NCBI GenBank assembly: GCA_024235795.1
Contig: JACKLR010000001.1
Location: 248,001-312,000, forward strand
Length of the DNA stretch: 64,000 nucleotides
Reading direction: 5' to 3'
Origin: Burkholderiales bacterium
GTDB lineage: Bacteria > Pseudomonadota > Gammaproteobacteria > Burkholderiales > Nitrosomonadaceae
Part shown: positions 44,714 through 53,580 of the stretch, one piece after another
Position numbering within the stretch: the first letter of the stretch is position 1
Layout of the letters: the number at the start of each line of letters is the position of its first letter
Program-made: the position numbers and the translations under genes
The notes under the pieces: model-generated
The model's database searches: none
Seen by the model: the letters and a program-made list of their open reading frames with translations, nothing else
Told to the model about the DNA's origin: nothing

Positions 44714-45229
44714 ATGAACGCAGATATCAGAATTTATGTTGCAGATTTGGCGGCTTACAATAACGGCAAGCTTCATGGCGTTTGGATCAATGCTACTGAT
44801 GATCTGGACGATATCCAAGAACAGGTTAATCAAATGCTGGCTGAAAGCCCCGAAGGTTTCGCGGAAGAATACGCCATTCATGACTATGAAGGGTTTGACG
44901 GCTACGCTTTAAGCGAATATGAAGGGCTTAAAACAACGCATGAAATCGCATGCTTTATCGAGGAATACCCGGATTTTGGCGGGGAATTGCTGAACAATTT
45001 CGGCGGTGATCTGGAGGAAGCGAAAGCAGCGGCAGAAGAAAATTATTGCGGCTGTTTTAAATCACTGGCCGATTTTGCAGAAGAACTGACCGAAGAGACC
45101 TCGCAGATTCCTGAAAACCTGGCTTATTATATCGACTATGAACGTATGGGCCGGGATATGGAATTAGGCGGTGATGTCTTCACCATCGAAACCGGTTACG
45201 AAGAAGTTCATATTTTCTGGAATCACTAA
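44714..45229 (+). CDS. ardA: Antirestriction protein ArdA
   Basis: DNA-mimic protein that blocks type I restriction-modification enzymes when DNA enters a new host. The 171 residues are very acidic. Family blocks are IRIYVADLAAYNNGKLHGVW, LAESPEGFAEEYAIHDYEGF, the antirestriction motif region ENYCGCFKSLADFAEELTEE and LAYYIDYERMGRDMEL. Strong terminator downstream. Cargo of island 2, where it would protect the element after transfer. Confidence 0.96.
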   Translation: MNADIRIYVADLAAYNNGKLHGVWINATDDLDDIQEQVNQMLAESPEGFAEEYAIHDYEGFDGYALSEYEGLKTTHEIACFIEEYPDFGGELLNNFGGDLEEAKAAAEENYCGCFKSLADFAEELTEETSQIPENLAYYIDYERMGRDMELGGDVFTIETGYEEVHIFWNH

Positions 45230-45237
45230 AAATTTTG

Positions 45238-45270
45238 GCGCTGTCAGCTTGAAGCTGGCAGCGCTTTTTT
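45238..45270 (+). terminator. Rho-independent terminator of ardA
   Basis: GCGCTGTCAGCT (45238-45249) pairs with AGCTGGCAGCGC (45253-45264) with one G-U pair, followed by six T. It begins 8 bases after the ardA stop. Confidence 0.88.
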
Positions 45271-45291
45271 ATTTGAAGGGTTAAAAAATCG

Positions 45292-45322
45292 CGCCGCCGA
45301 AATCTTGCAGTTTTCGGCGGCG
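45292..45322. repeat. CGCCGCCGAAA hairpin, copy 1
   Basis: Perfect 11-base inverted repeat (CGCCGCCGAAA at 45292-45302 and TTTCGGCGGCG at 45312-45322). A near-identical hairpin follows the fic gene at 46789-46817. No T-run follows, so it is not a standard terminator. Confidence 0.6.
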
Positions 45323-45549
45323 ATCTACATTTGTATTATGCTCGTTAGTCAAGGGAATGAATGCCCCACGAGTACACACGCCCACTATCCGAATTTTATA
45401 AAGCTAACAATACACTGGCAAATTAGTGGCAAAAAGAGTGGTAAATTAATTGTTATTTAGAGAGAAGTGTATTAATATAATAATATGTTTTGTTTGAATA
45501 AATAAATACTGAATTAGTGGAAATATTAGTGGCAAGAAAAGGTGATCTA

Positions 45550-46737
45550 ATGACAGAGAATATCACGCTAATGGAACCGCTCTTGCCCCCTGAAGGTACG
45601 GGCGAACTGAACGATCTTGCGATTGACTTAGTTTCCAAAGCCAGCAGCTTTGCGGGAATGCTTAACCCTGTCGTGAGTAAATCCACAGGAAATCTCGTTC
45701 GATCTATGAATTGTTACTATTCAAATTTGATCGAGGGACATGATACACATCCGCGCGATATTGATCGCGCTATGGCTGAGGATTATTCCAGTGAACCAAA
45801 AAAGCGGGCACTGCAAAAGGAAGCTGTTGCACATATAGCCGTTCAAAAACTGATTGATGAGGACAAAACACCAGCGCTTTATCCTCTATCATCCGAATAT
45901 GGACGATGGATTCACGAAGAATTTTGCACACGCCTGCCGGAAGAATTGCTTTGGGTTAAAAATCCCGATACAGGCGAAAAAATAAAGATTATTCCCGGCA
46001 AGTATCGGAATGGTATGGTCGCAGTCGGGCGACATATTCCACCACGGCCTGAAAATCTAGCGAGATTCTTAGAACGTTTTGATGAAGCTTATGACGCAAA
46101 CAAACTCTCCAGGCTTCAGCGCATCATCTCAATTGCCGCTTCCCATCATCGTTACGTATGGATACATCCTTTTTTTGACGGAAATGGACGTGTCGTTCGT
46201 CTGATGTCCTATGCTGCCCTTAAAAAAATAGATGTTGGCAGCGAATTGTGGTCGGTTGCCAGAGGACTCGCCCGTCGAAAAGATGAATATAAAACGTTAC
46301 TGCAAGCGGCAGACGAACCTCGTCGCGGCGATCTGGATGGGCGCGGTAGTTTATCGCAAAAAGCACTGGTGGATTTCAGCGAATTTTTCCTGACTATCTG
46401 TATAGACCAAGTGGAATATATGCGCAGCCTTCTTGATTTTAAAACCTTATCCGAACGCATGAGGATTCATGTTGAGGAAATGATTGCTCTAAAAGAACTA
46501 CCAAAAGGCAGCTACGCGCTTTTACGAGAAGCCCTGTTAGTTGGCGAATTTGAGCGTGGTAAGGTCGAAGAAATTACGGGCCTAAATGACCGGACGGCCA
46601 GAGCTGTTTTGTATGCACTGTCAAAAAAAGGATTGCTGGTTTCCGACACACCGAGAGGGCCGGTACGGTTAGGCTTTCCGGTAGATGTTGTAGAAAGATG
46701 GTTTCCGCTTCTGTATCCGGCGACGAAACAGCGATGA
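45550..46737 (+). CDS. Fic-domain protein with N-terminal inhibitory motif
   Basis: Probable AMP-transferase (or related nucleotidyl-transferase). The start is set at the ATG at 45550 (MTENITLMEPLLPP) with AAGGTGAT upstream; a GTG at 45517 is possible. The active loop HPFFDGNGRVVRL (about residue 210 of the longer frame) keeps the catalytic His, the Asn and both Arg-type contacts of active Fic enzymes. The N-terminal YSNLIEG matches the class II inhibitory helix [S/T]xxxE[G/N]. The C-terminus (ITGLNDRTARAVLYALSKKG) is a winged helix. This three-part Fic/DUF4172-like form is often autoregulatory or toxin-like. Confidence 0.92.
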   Translation: MTENITLMEPLLPPEGTGELNDLAIDLVSKASSFAGMLNPVVSKSTGNLVRSMNCYYSNLIEGHDTHPRDIDRAMAEDYSSEPKKRALQKEAVAHIAVQKLIDEDKTPALYPLSSEYGRWIHEEFCTRLPEELLWVKNPDTGEKIKIIPGKYRNGMVAVGRHIPPRPENLARFLERFDEAYDANKLSRLQRIISIAASHHRYVWIHPFFDGNGRVVRLMSYAALKKIDVGSELWSVARGLARRKDEYKTLLQAADEPRRGDLDGRGSLSQKALVDFSEFFLTICIDQVEYMRSLLDFKTLSERMRIHVEEMIALKELPKGSYALLREALLVGEFERGKVEEITGLNDRTARAVLYALSKKGLLVSDTPRGPVRLGFPVDVVERWFPLLYPATKQR

Positions 46738-46788
46738 AGTTCAGCATGTGTAGAGCGGGCTGAATTTGTCAAAGAGTGAAAAATTCGC

Positions 46789-46817
46789 GCCGCCGAAATC
46801 CGGTGGTTTTCGGCGGC
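46789..46817. repeat. GCCGCCGAAA hairpin, copy 2
   Basis: GCCGCCGAAA (46789-46798) pairs with TTTCGGCGGC (46808-46817). It repeats the hairpin at 45292-45322, including the flanking TCGCG, so the fic gene is bracketed by the same structure. Confidence 0.6.
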
Positions 46818-46871
46818 TGTTTATAATGTTCCAGACTCGCCTGTCACTGAAATGTTGTAATGCGCTGAATT

Positions 46872-47246
46872 TTATTCAACGCCTCTCGTCCACGCTTCCG
46901 CTTTATCGCGTTCGCTCAAATCAAAATATCGAACTTTGGCTAAGGTGAAAACCTTACAGAAATAGGTCAGGCCTTTTTCCCAGGTTTTATCGCCAACAAG
47001 TGCCAAACGTTCGATGTCATTAAAATGTCGCACACCGAACTTGGTATCTTCCCAGGCGGCCCCAGCCGTCCAGCCATGAAAATCGATCAACTCTACAAGC
47101 ATGTTGACCTTGCCATATTGTTCAATCTGCTGGTCAATTTCCGGTACGAACATGTCGTAATCTTCTTTTTCCAGCTTGCCTGTAATCGTCAGGTGAACAA
47201 ATTTTCCTTCCTCTATAAGCTCAATACCCTTGAATGTAACCGTCAT
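46872..47246 (-). CDS. SpoIIAA-like (STAS/SEC14-type) domain protein
   Basis: A 124-residue protein of the SpoIIAA-like family. FVHLTITGKLEKEDYDMFVPEI, MLVELIDFHGWTAGAAWED and RLALVGDKTWEKGLTYF follow the usual order and the whole length is one domain. The family is linked to lipid or nucleotide binding, but no function is established. It ends a two-gene minus-strand operon, 24 bases after the metallophosphoesterase. Confidence 0.8.
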   Translation of the reverse strand: MTVTFKGIELIEEGKFVHLTITGKLEKEDYDMFVPEIDQQIEQYGKVNMLVELIDFHGWTAGAAWEDTKFGVRHFNDIERLALVGDKTWEKGLTYFCKVFTLAKVRYFDLSERDKAEAWTRGVE

Positions 47247-47270
47247 CGCTCCCTCCTTCCTGTAACCATT

Positions 47271-48041
47271 TTAAATATCGACCAGCTTACCTTGTTCATC
47301 AAAACCAGCGCAATCGAATCCACCGAAATAACTGGGATAGCCAAGCTGGTTTGAAATAATCCGCGTGCTGCCGATCATTTGATCATCGCATTCATGCGTA
47401 TGTCCATAAACCCAAAGTGCTGGCTGGTATTTTTTGATAATCTCCAGCATGTCCAGCGAAGTAAAAGCCGGTGTTAAAGGGCTGCCTGTAAATTGTGTGT
47501 GAGGATTAATCACGGGCGCATGATGGCTGATGGCCACACGCGGCCCCGTCAGATCAGTCTCCAGCCATTTCATGAGTTCCTTGATGTACCGGCTATGGAG
47601 TGGGAGCGTATCCGCAGGCTTAAAGGATGAGGAATCCGGATTTCTGATCAATTTGAAATCGTTGACCTGATATTCAGCAATCTTCATGGCCTGTTCATTG
47701 CCACCATTAAAGTCCGTCCACATCGTACCGCCGAAAAAATGTACGCCATCTATGCTGATAGACTCATCACGCAGAAACGTTACATTCGGATGGCTAGTAG
47801 CAAGCCATTTTTAAAAAGCGTCTTCTTCTCTGTCTTTTGGTGTCCGAGTGTAATATTCGTGGTTGCCTGCAATATACAGCACGGGCTTTGCCCAGCCTGT
47901 AAGAAATTCAGTTAACAGAGAATAATCCTGAAACGTGATGATATCGGTCGCCAGAACCATTAAATCGGCGTCAATATTTTCCGGCATTTTCCAGCCGGAC
48001 TTAAATTCCAGATGCAAATCGCTGTAGCTGATAATTTTCAT
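47271..48041 (-). pseudogene. Metallophosphoesterase split by one in-frame stop
   Basis: A calcineurin-like phosphoesterase of about 256 residues. Metal ligands appear in YSDLHLEF (DxH), YIAGNHEYY (GNH), the AISHHAP His pair and VYGHTHECDD (GHTH). The usual GDxx site reads LATDIITF, with Thr for Gly. The codons before and after the TAA at 47811-47813 are in the same frame: ...EEDAF, stop, KWLATSHPNV. The change from Lys (AAA) to TAA would be enough. If the stop is real the enzyme is cut after 76 residues. Ribosome site AAAGGG upstream. Confidence 0.88.
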
Positions 48042-48114
48042 TGCCCTTTTCTTTCATAGGATTGCCGGATAAGAATTCATGCAAATATAAAAGTTAGTTT
48101 TATAATTTATAAAA

Positions 48115-48148
48115 GTATGTTTATGCCCCGCGTATGTTTATGCCCCGC
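48115..48148. repeat. 17-bp perfect tandem repeat
   Basis: GTATGTTTATGCCCCGC occurs twice without gap (48115-48131 and 48132-48148) in the short gap between the metallophosphoesterase and abiEii genes. Confidence 0.85.
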
Positions 48149-48203
48149 AAAATATCATTCTTTGTTTGAAGGCAAGGGATTTACTGATCCTCTGTCGGGG
48201 TCT

Positions 48204-49160
48204 TTAAAGCCAGTCAATATTGTCGCGAATAACCTTAAGAATATCTTCAAAAGGTGGCTGGCCTTGATAATACAATCCCGGACGCTTTTCGTATTCTTTT
48301 CGATAAAGCTCCCGCATTTCCTTATCCTGCAACAAGAAGGCTTCATTCTTATTGAGAGGTATTTCTAAATCCTTGCGAGGAAAACGGCGCTTTTTATGTT
48401 TCTCGTAAGCTTCCATTCCGATGAATTTCTGGGTGTTGTTGTCCTGTAGCAAACAAAAAACATCGTAATAGTGGCGCATAAAATTCGGCGAAAACCTTTT
48501 GTCTTCCTGTTGCTGCCTGAATTTTGTGGCAATGGATTGCAGTTTTTCTACCAAGGTATAGCCAGGGTCATAACAAGGAATCTGCAAGGCCCTGTTATCA
48601 ATGATTGCAACGTTTTTGCCTTTGGCAAAATCAAAAGCCCATGATGTAATGTCCAGCGGCTGGTTAGGAATAACATCATCAAACCCCGCTTCCAAAAGAA
48701 CACCTTCTTTGGCACTTCCATCAGAAGGAAATTTTGCTTCGTAATAAAGGCGGATGCCGCCGCTGAAATAGCCCGGCAAGCTATCAAAGGCCGTGTCCCT
48801 TCCAACATTCACAATACCAGAAATTTTTATGTTCTTTGAGAGGTAATCATAATATTTCCTGCGGCTTTCGCGATGTTGCTCCTTGTTATGATTTCTGGAT
48901 GTTTTAACTTCCAAATCTGCCGGGGGCGTAATGTGAAGATCAATATCCTCTGAAAAACGGTGAATAATACCGTATCCCTTGGAAAGGGACGTGCCGCCCT
49001 TGAGTTGAAAGTCATATCCGGCCTGTTTAAGACTATACAGGCAATGCATGATCCAATAATCCTTTTCTACCAGATAAGGATCAATCTTGAGCTCATCGGC
49101 TACAATATTGAGCAGATCGTAAAACTCTGAGTGTTCATGCAGATATATTTCAGTGGGCAT
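48204..49160 (-). CDS. abiEii: AbiEii-type nucleotidyltransferase toxin
   Basis: Toxin of a type IV abortive-infection pair, 318 residues. The nucleotidyltransferase core has LKGGTSLSKGYGIIHRFSED followed by IDLHI, giving the GS-like and DxD-like metal site. KLQSIATKFRQQQ and MRHYYDVFCL are AbiEii/MenA family marks. AbiEii enzymes transfer nucleotides and block growth on phage infection. It overlaps abiEi by 11 bases, so the pair is co-translated. Confidence 0.93.
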   Translation of the reverse strand: MPTEIYLHEHSEFYDLLNIVADELKIDPYLVEKDYWIMHCLYSLKQAGYDFQLKGGTSLSKGYGIIHRFSEDIDLHITPPADLEVKTSRNHNKEQHRESRRKYYDYLSKNIKISGIVNVGRDTAFDSLPGYFSGGIRLYYEAKFPSDGSAKEGVLLEAGFDDVIPNQPLDITSWAFDFAKGKNVAIIDNRALQIPCYDPGYTLVEKLQSIATKFRQQQEDKRFSPNFMRHYYDVFCLLQDNNTQKFIGMEAYEKHKKRRFPRKDLEIPLNKNEAFLLQDKEMRELYRKEYEKRPGLYYQGQPPFEDILKVIRDNIDWL

Positions 49161-49746
49161 GGCTTACACCGACGCCATGAAGCACCCCTTCAAAGAAGTT
49201 TTTCGTACGCGCCCCGGCATAGTTGGAAACCATCTTCATTAATTTCTTCTTGTCCATGTCCAATGCCTTCTTTTTAACATTCTCACGCAGCTTTTCCCTG
49301 TCTTCTGCTAGGAATTGCAGGTTGTTTATCAGGTCAACCAGAAGGAATTCCACACTGCTTTTCTTGGGAAAACGCGCTCTTTTTATAAAATAAAAATGCC
49401 GTCCGTTCAGCACATATCTTCCATCACGCTTATGATTGTAAACAAAGCGTTCATTGTAAAGCTGTGAAGCACCTACGCCGAGAGAGTTATAGGCATTCGG
49501 AGACGTAATATAAAAATGCTCGTCCTTCAAAAAAGCGCGTACCAACTTTTGATCATCCGGGGGAGCTTTTCCGAAAGATGTTTGTTTGGGGCAATAATAA
49601 AGCCCTCCAGCAAGCTTTTGTAGAACACCGTCCTTCACAAGCTGATGCAAATGCCGGTCTACGGCGTTCGAAAACTGCGACAGATCACCGCGCCGGTAAA
49701 CTTGTCCCGGTCTTAAATGTTTTTTCAATTCTTTTATCGCAGACAT
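49150..49746 (-). CDS. abiEi: AbiEi-type antitoxin (DUF6088 family)
   Basis: Antitoxin and likely repressor of the AbiE pair, 198 residues. The N-terminal winged helix (KKHLRPGQVYRRGDLSQFSN, HLHQLVKDGVLQKL) binds DNA; the C-terminal domain (FVYNHKRDGRYVLNGRHFYF, SSVEFLLVDLINNLQFL) is the toxin-neutralising part. AAGGAGG lies 10 bases before the ATG. Upstream is an inverted repeat fit for autoregulation. Confidence 0.9.
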   Translation of the reverse strand: MSAIKELKKHLRPGQVYRRGDLSQFSNAVDRHLHQLVKDGVLQKLAGGLYYCPKQTSFGKAPPDDQKLVRAFLKDEHFYITSPNAYNSLGVGASQLYNERFVYNHKRDGRYVLNGRHFYFIKRARFPKKSSVEFLLVDLINNLQFLAEDREKLRENVKKKALDMDKKKLMKMVSNYAGARTKNFFEGVLHGVGVSHAH

Positions 49747-49776
49747 TATGCATAAACCTCCTTATTTAGTATAAGG

Positions 49777-49831
49777 TTATACGTTACAGTATGCAATTTA
49801 TTTAGTCTATATTTCATGCAATAACGTATAA
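49777..49831. promoter_or_regulatory. Inverted-repeat operator of abiE
   Basis: TTATACGTTA (49777-49786) recurs in exact inverted form as TAACGTATAA (49822-49831), with ATGCA-like bases inside each arm. It lies 31 bases before the abiEi start. AbiEi repressors are known to bind inverted repeats in this position. Confidence 0.6.
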
Positions 49832-51245
49832 TAATCAATTGTTTTTCAGTTGTTTTTGTCACAGATGGTCGATAATTAGTTATATATTCTACATTTCAGG
49901 CTCATAGCCCATGGTGTCTTTGTTGTTGATTGTTTGCTGTGATCGCAGGGTTTCCTGTTCATACAATTCTTTGATTTCTTCTTGGCGTTCGATGTTTTTA
50001 TATTGCTGATCCATATCGCTGAAAAAGTCTTTGCGTTCATCATTCTGTTCATTGCGTAATTGCTGGAGTTGATCCTGGAGCTTTCTTCGTTCAGCAAGTT
50101 GACTTGAAATAAGGGTTTCCTTTTCATTTTGATCACGTAACTGACATTTTTGCGTTTCTTTCTCATTTTTGTCGCGGGTTTTTTGATGTGAACCGGTTAA
50201 TCTATCCCAAATCCCCTTAAAACCCTTTCGTAATCTGGCGGAGCGTTCCAATTCTTCAGACTGCCAGCGTTTTTCATGGGCAAGCCTTTGGCTCTCACGC
50301 GCGTCGCGGTGGCGCTGTACCATGGCGTGACGTGCATGGATAAGCGGCTCCATTTCCTGCTTGTGTTTGAGCTTCAGTTCGTCATTGAATTTTTTAAACT
50401 GCTTCGTTAAATCGCTGGATACCGTGTTTTTAGTTTCTTCAACAGATGGCAATGCTTCAGCTTTACCAAGCTTTTTTGAAAGTTCAGCTTTCTTGATGCC
50501 AATTTGCCGGGATAGGGAATAAACTTCTCCATGCAGGTCTACGGCGACATAGCCACGTCTATCACCTTTGGCCAGGTAATAGCCTCTGTCCTGCAAGGCA
50601 CGTTCGAAAGATTTACGGTTATCAGAAATCGCCCAGCTATCTTGCAGAGCCGATTTAATGTCTTTGGGATTTTGGCCGGTACGCAAAGCTTGTTGCCATT
50701 CTTGTCTGGTGTAGTTGAGCGGGTTTTTCAGGTTTTGATCGATATACCCTTTAGGCATATCCCAATCATTTTCTAAATAAAGCTGCTTGGATACATCCAT
50801 AAGCTTGCGCTTGAAATGGGCCATGTGAACGGCTTTCATTTCAACTGTATCAATGCGAGACCAGACACAGTGGGCATGCCGCCGTCCCTCCTTTTCATGA
50901 AAGACGACGACACGCGACTGGCCTTCAAAGCCCAATTTGCCTTCTATTCGATCCAGAGCGTTTTCAAATTTATCAACGGATACATCCTCATTTTCCGGCG
51001 GATTGAGGCTGACTGAAAATAAGAATTTGCTACATTTTGTGCCACGGCTCATGGCATATGTCAGTTTTCACCCCTATAGAGCCAGTCCAATTTCACCATA
51101 ATGGAACCAGTGAAATTTCACTGTAATAGAGCCACTTAATTTTCACCATAATGGAGCCATTTGATTAGGCTGCGTTGACCGGATTTCGGGTTCGGATTTT
51201 TTGTCACTGCTGGTTATTCTGTTGATTTTTTATCAGAGGATAACC

Positions 51246-52790
51246 ATGAGCAACAGGAGATTCGAAATGTTTGAATATCGTCAAATCATAGTCCGCATGC
51301 GTCTCGGAGATTCCGACCGGGCATTGTCCAGAGCTGGGCTGATAGGTCGGCCTAAAGCCAAGGCGCTGCGGCAAATTGCCTTGCAACAAGGCTGGCTGGA
51401 TACAGACCGTCATCTGCCGGATGATGAAGTGCTTGCACAGTACTTGAATCAACCGGCACAAGAATCATCTGCAACGACAGGTTCCTGCGTTGAACCCTAC
51501 CGTGATACTGTCGCGCAGTGGGTTGCCAACGGTGTGCAGGCCAAGACTATCTACCAGACCCTGGTGCGCAACCATCGGTTCGACGGCAGTTACGCTTCTG
51601 TTTATCGGTTTGTTCGCTCATTAAAGCCAACACAGCCCAATGCCACCATGCATCTGGAGTTTGAACCTGCCGAAGCGGCGCAGGTTGACTTCGGTACAGG
51701 CCCAAGACTGGTTGATACCCGAACGGGCGAAGAACTTAAAACCTGGTTCTTTCTGATGACACTGTGCTGGAGTCGCCATCAGTATGCCGAGCTTGTCCTG
51801 AACCAGAAGATTGACACCTGGCTGAATTGTCACCGCCATGCCTTCGAATGGTTCAATGGCGTTCCTGGACGGATCATTATTGATAACGCCAAATGTGCAA
51901 TTACCCGTGCCTGCATCTATGACCCTCAAGTGCAAAGAGCATATGCGCAATGTGCCGAGGGTTATGGTTTTAAAATCGATGCCTGTCCACCTCGACAGCC
52001 GCAGAAAAAAGGGCGTGTGGAATCGGGCATCAAGTATCTCAAGCGCAGTTTTACACCGTTGCGCGAATTCCGGAATCTACAGGATGCCAACCGGCAATTG
52101 CATGACTGGATATTCCATGTAGCGGGTAACCGTATTCATGGTTCCACCCATGAAAAACCCTTGTTACGCTTCAGCCTGGAACAACCGCTGTTGACTCCTT
52201 TACCGACCAATCCGCCTGAACTGGCCAGCTGGCACAAGGTCAAGGTGCATCGGGATAGTCATGTGCAGTTTGAGAAATGCCTGTACTCGGCGCCATTCAG
52301 ACTGATCGGTCAGTCGCTCTGGTTAAAAGCCAGTTCTGCGACCATCCGGGTTTTTCGTGATCATGAACTGGTAGCTGTACATCCCCGGCAATCGCGCCCT
52401 GGTGCACGTTCCACTTCAGATGACCATCTGCCGCCGGAAGCCATTGCCTGGAAAATGCGCGATCCTCAGTGGTGTCTGAAACAATCGGAGGCAATCGGTA
52501 AACACTGCCATCAACTGGTCAGACAACTATTCGCCGACCGGGTGCTGGATAATCTGCGCGCAGCCCAGGGACTGATCCGGTTGAAAAACAAGTACGGCAA
52601 CATCCGGCTTGAAGCTGCTTGTCAAAGGGCGTTGGATTACCACAATCCCCGTTACCGCACCGTCAAGACTATTCTTGAAAAAGGCCTCGATCAACACCCC
52701 TCGCCACAGCTGGCCTTTGACAATCTGACCGACAGCTATACCGGCCAGGGCCGCTTCTGCCGGAACATGCAAACCTTACTGAAACATTAA
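51246..52790 (+). CDS. istA: IS21-family transposase IstA
   Basis: DDE transposase of 514 residues. The ATG at 51246 is chosen for GAGGATAA just before it. The N-terminal helix-turn-helix (EYRQIIVRMRLGDSDRALSR) precedes the catalytic core with Asp in AAQVDFGTGPRL, Asp in GRIIIDNAKCAI and Glu in KKGRVESGIKYLKRSF. The end KTLLKH lies 19 bases before istB. Confidence 0.95.
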   Translation: MSNRRFEMFEYRQIIVRMRLGDSDRALSRAGLIGRPKAKALRQIALQQGWLDTDRHLPDDEVLAQYLNQPAQESSATTGSCVEPYRDTVAQWVANGVQAKTIYQTLVRNHRFDGSYASVYRFVRSLKPTQPNATMHLEFEPAEAAQVDFGTGPRLVDTRTGEELKTWFFLMTLCWSRHQYAELVLNQKIDTWLNCHRHAFEWFNGVPGRIIIDNAKCAITRACIYDPQVQRAYAQCAEGYGFKIDACPPRQPQKKGRVESGIKYLKRSFTPLREFRNLQDANRQLHDWIFHVAGNRIHGSTHEKPLLRFSLEQPLLTPLPTNPPELASWHKVKVHRDSHVQFEKCLYSAPFRLIGQSLWLKASSATIRVFRDHELVAVHPRQSRPGARSTSDDHLPPEAIAWKMRDPQWCLKQSEAIGKHCHQLVRQLFADRVLDNLRAAQGLIRLKNKYGNIRLEAACQRALDYHNPRYRTVKTILEKGLDQHPSPQLAFDNLTDSYTGQGRFCRNMQTLLKH

Positions 52791-52809
52791 CTGATAAAAG
52801 GAGAAAACC

Positions 52810-53580
52810 ATGAATCCAATCCCCGAATTGACACCGATGCTCAAACAACTCAGACTCTCCGGTATTCTCGATTCACTGGAGTCTCGCAATAAACAGGCAA
52901 TCGATAAAAAGCTGCCATATCCTGAGTTTCTCGCCTTGCTGATCGCCGATGAAGTCGCGCGACGAGAACAGAAGCGTTTTGCTTCCCGTTTACGGCGTGC
53001 GGCTTTCCGCACCCAGAAAACACTCGATCAGTTCGACTTCAACTTTAATCCAAACATCAACTCGGCATTAATCCACGAACTGGTCACCGGACGTTTTATC
53101 GAAGAAAAGGTTGCCGTGCTCATCGCCGGACCCTGCGGCACCGGCAAAAGTCACATCGCACAGGCCATTGGCCATGCCGCAGTACGCCAGGGACATGACG
53201 TCCTGTTTACCTCGCAGTCACAACTGCTCAGTTCTTTGCACGCTACGCGTGCTACCGATACATATGACCGCAAGTTCCAGAATCTGGCGAAAATACCGCT
53301 GCTTATTATTGATGATTTCGGCCTTAAACCACTGCGACCGCCTCATGACGAGGACTTCCACGATCTGGTGGCAGAACGGTATGAACGCACGGCCACAGTG
53401 ATTACCAGTAATCTGGACTTTGGCGAATGGGGGGATGCCTTCCCCAATCAACTGCTAGGCGCCGCAACCCTGGACAGGCTCAGACATGGCGCTTACCGCG
53501 TCGTCCTGGATGGCAAAAGTTATCGTTCACCAAAACCTATTGACGAACAACTTGATAAAGAACCCAAAAAAGGAAAATAA
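52810..53580 (+). CDS. istB: IS21-family helper ATPase IstB
   Basis: AAA+ ATPase of 256 residues that assists IstA in target choice. Walker A is AGPCGTGKSHIAQAI (about residue 110), Walker B LLIIDDFGLKPL, and the sensor region is TVITSNLDFGEW. The ribosome site AAGGAG precedes the ATG. The lysine-rich tail ends inside the right IS repeat region. Confidence 0.96.
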   Translation: MNPIPELTPMLKQLRLSGILDSLESRNKQAIDKKLPYPEFLALLIADEVARREQKRFASRLRRAAFRTQKTLDQFDFNFNPNINSALIHELVTGRFIEEKVAVLIAGPCGTGKSHIAQAIGHAAVRQGHDVLFTSQSQLLSSLHATRATDTYDRKFQNLAKIPLLIIDDFGLKPLRPPHDEDFHDLVAERYERTATVITSNLDFGEWGDAFPNQLLGAATLDRLRHGAYRVVLDGKSYRSPKPIDEQLDKEPKKGK

